Source: an uncultured Sediminicola sp.
GTDB taxonomy: Bacteria > Bacteroidota > Bacteroidia > Flavobacteriales > Flavobacteriaceae
NCBI GenBank assembly: GCA_938039345.1
Contig: CALHVB010000033.1
Location: forward strand, 1-8,205
Direction of reading: 5' to 3'
Length of the DNA: 8,205 nucleotides
Shown: positions 7,829-8,205 of the stretch, piece after piece
Numbering within the stretch: the stretch's first letter is position 1
How the letters are laid out: each line of letters starts with the position of its first letter
Program-made: the position numbers and the translations under genes
Notes under the pieces: model-generated
What the model was told of the DNA's origin: nothing
The model's database searches: none
What the model saw: only the letters and a program-made list of their open reading frames with translations

Positions 7829-7893
7829 TACTAGTTACAAACTAGCACTAGCACATTTATTCTTTTTAAAACACACTAGCGGTAGCTGGGCAG
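7829..7893. repeat. rearranged, inverted REP-like palindrome, unit 4
   Basis: The normal palindrome is missing. A diverged copy in reverse orientation lies earlier in the unit (7829-7852, ACTAGTTACAAACTAGC core, matching the reverse complement of the standard copy except for a few bases). At the usual position there is only ACTAGCGGTAGC (7875-7886), the exact reverse complement of the standard left arm with its flanking base, followed by TGGGCAG, which resembles the normal right end. The unit length is preserved within 1-2 bp. Confidence 0.75.
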
Positions 7894-8022
7894 TACAGTA
7901 TTGTTTAATTAAACTACTAAAGCTAAATCCAATATACAATTCTATCAAAACTATGTTTTCTTACTCTTATGGCATTACAGGTAAGTTACTAGTTTTATAA
8001 AATTCTTTATTATTTTTAAAAC

Positions 8023-8050
8023 GCTACCGCTAGTTTGCAACTAGTGGCAG
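8023..8050. repeat. REP-like palindrome, unit 5
   Basis: All 28 bases are identical to units 1-3, and it lies 313 bp after unit 3, that is, two periods, showing that the register is kept across the rearranged unit 4. Confidence 0.85.
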
Positions 8051-8180
8051 TACAAGTATTGTTTAATATAGCGACTAAATCTAAACTCAATATATAATTC
8101 TAAAAAACTAAGCTTTCTTACTCTTACGGCATTACAGGTACGGTACTAATTTTAGAAAATTCTTTTATTGTTCTTAAAAC

Positions 8181-8205
8181 GCTACCGCTAGTTTGCAACT
8201 AGCGG
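8181..8205. repeat. REP-like palindrome, unit 6 (cut by window end)
   Basis: The left arm and loop match the other copies, but the right arm reads AACTAGCGG in place of AACTAGTGG, which removes the G/T wobble and makes the visible nine base pairs perfect. The last three bases of the palindrome lie outside the window. Confidence 0.8.

Larger units (their letters stand above)
7301..8205. repeat. tandem array of ~157-bp units, each with a REP-like palindrome
   Basis: Using the ATG of a shared ACTATG motif as an anchor, units recur at 7325, 7482, 7639, 7795, 7953 and 8110 (steps of 157, 157, 156, 158 and 157 bp). Each unit runs: AT-rich ATAATTCTAAAAACTATG, a conserved segment with GGCATTACAGGTACGGTAC, an A/T-rich stretch, the 28-nt palindrome, and a linker containing CAGTATTGTTTAATA and TAAATCCAATATA. 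Units 3, 5 and 6 are very similar by eye, unit 1 is decayed in its first half, and unit 4 is rearranged around the palindrome. The array continues past the right edge, so its length and its other flank are unknown. No open frame longer than about 30 codons crosses it, and its spacing is far too long for CRISPR. REP-type elements mobilised by RAYT transposases are the nearest known class, but no such gene is in view. Confidence 0.92.

Noticed and set aside
7301..8205. CRISPR array
   Set aside because: Repeated 28-nt palindromes look superficially like CRISPR repeats, but the intervening sequence is about 130 bp long and is itself repeated in every unit rather than unique, and no cas gene is present.
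7301..8205. Integron attC array
   Set aside because: The hairpins are spaced by repeated non-coding sequence, there are no gene cassettes between them, and I see no paired R'/R'' attC core sites.

Overview
The window looks like a core-genome stretch from a low-GC member of the Bacteroidetes, most likely a marine-type Flavobacteriaceae. The grounds are: transketolase split into two subunit genes, the gene order tgt - LptF/LptG permease - EamA transporter - accA - dnaB, promoter boxes of the Bacteroidetes TAnnTTTG type, weak or absent Shine-Dalgarno sequences, and strongly AT-rich codon use. The genus is an inference and cannot be fixed from this sequence alone.

Layout. Positions 1-1238 (minus strand) hold a two-gene transketolase operon: the N-terminal (thiamine-diphosphate-binding) subunit, then the first 120 residues of the C-terminal subunit, which runs off the left edge. 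A 147-bp divergent intergenic region (1239-1385) carries a plausible promoter for each direction. On the plus strand follow tgt (queuosine tRNA modification), an LptF/LptG-family LPS-export permease whose ATG overlaps the tgt stop by 1 nt, and an EamA/DMT permease overlapping the LptF/G gene by 14 nt; these three look co-transcribed. accA (fatty-acid synthesis) follows after 57 bp with its own -7 box and ends in a clear intrinsic terminator. dnaB (replicative helicase) sits behind a 168-bp leader containing two near-consensus DnaA boxes.

From about 7300 to the right edge there is no conventional gene. Instead there is a tandem array with a very regular period of about 157 bp: five full units and a sixth cut by the window end. 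Each unit carries one GC-richer 28-nt imperfect palindrome (REP-like hairpin) embedded in AT-rich sequence. Unit 1 is decayed, unit 4 carries the palindrome in inverted and rearranged form, and variant sharing between units suggests unequal exchange. This array is the main unexplained structure.

Within the genes, two points stand out. The Tgt protein lacks the usual CxCxxC zinc ligands although its catalytic aspartates are intact. DnaB ends in an acidic tail closing in DSDVPF, resembling the C-terminal tip of single-stranded DNA-binding protein. The genes themselves are ordinary housekeeping genes; apart from the array I see no defence system, insertion sequence transposase, CRISPR, tRNA or rRNA.
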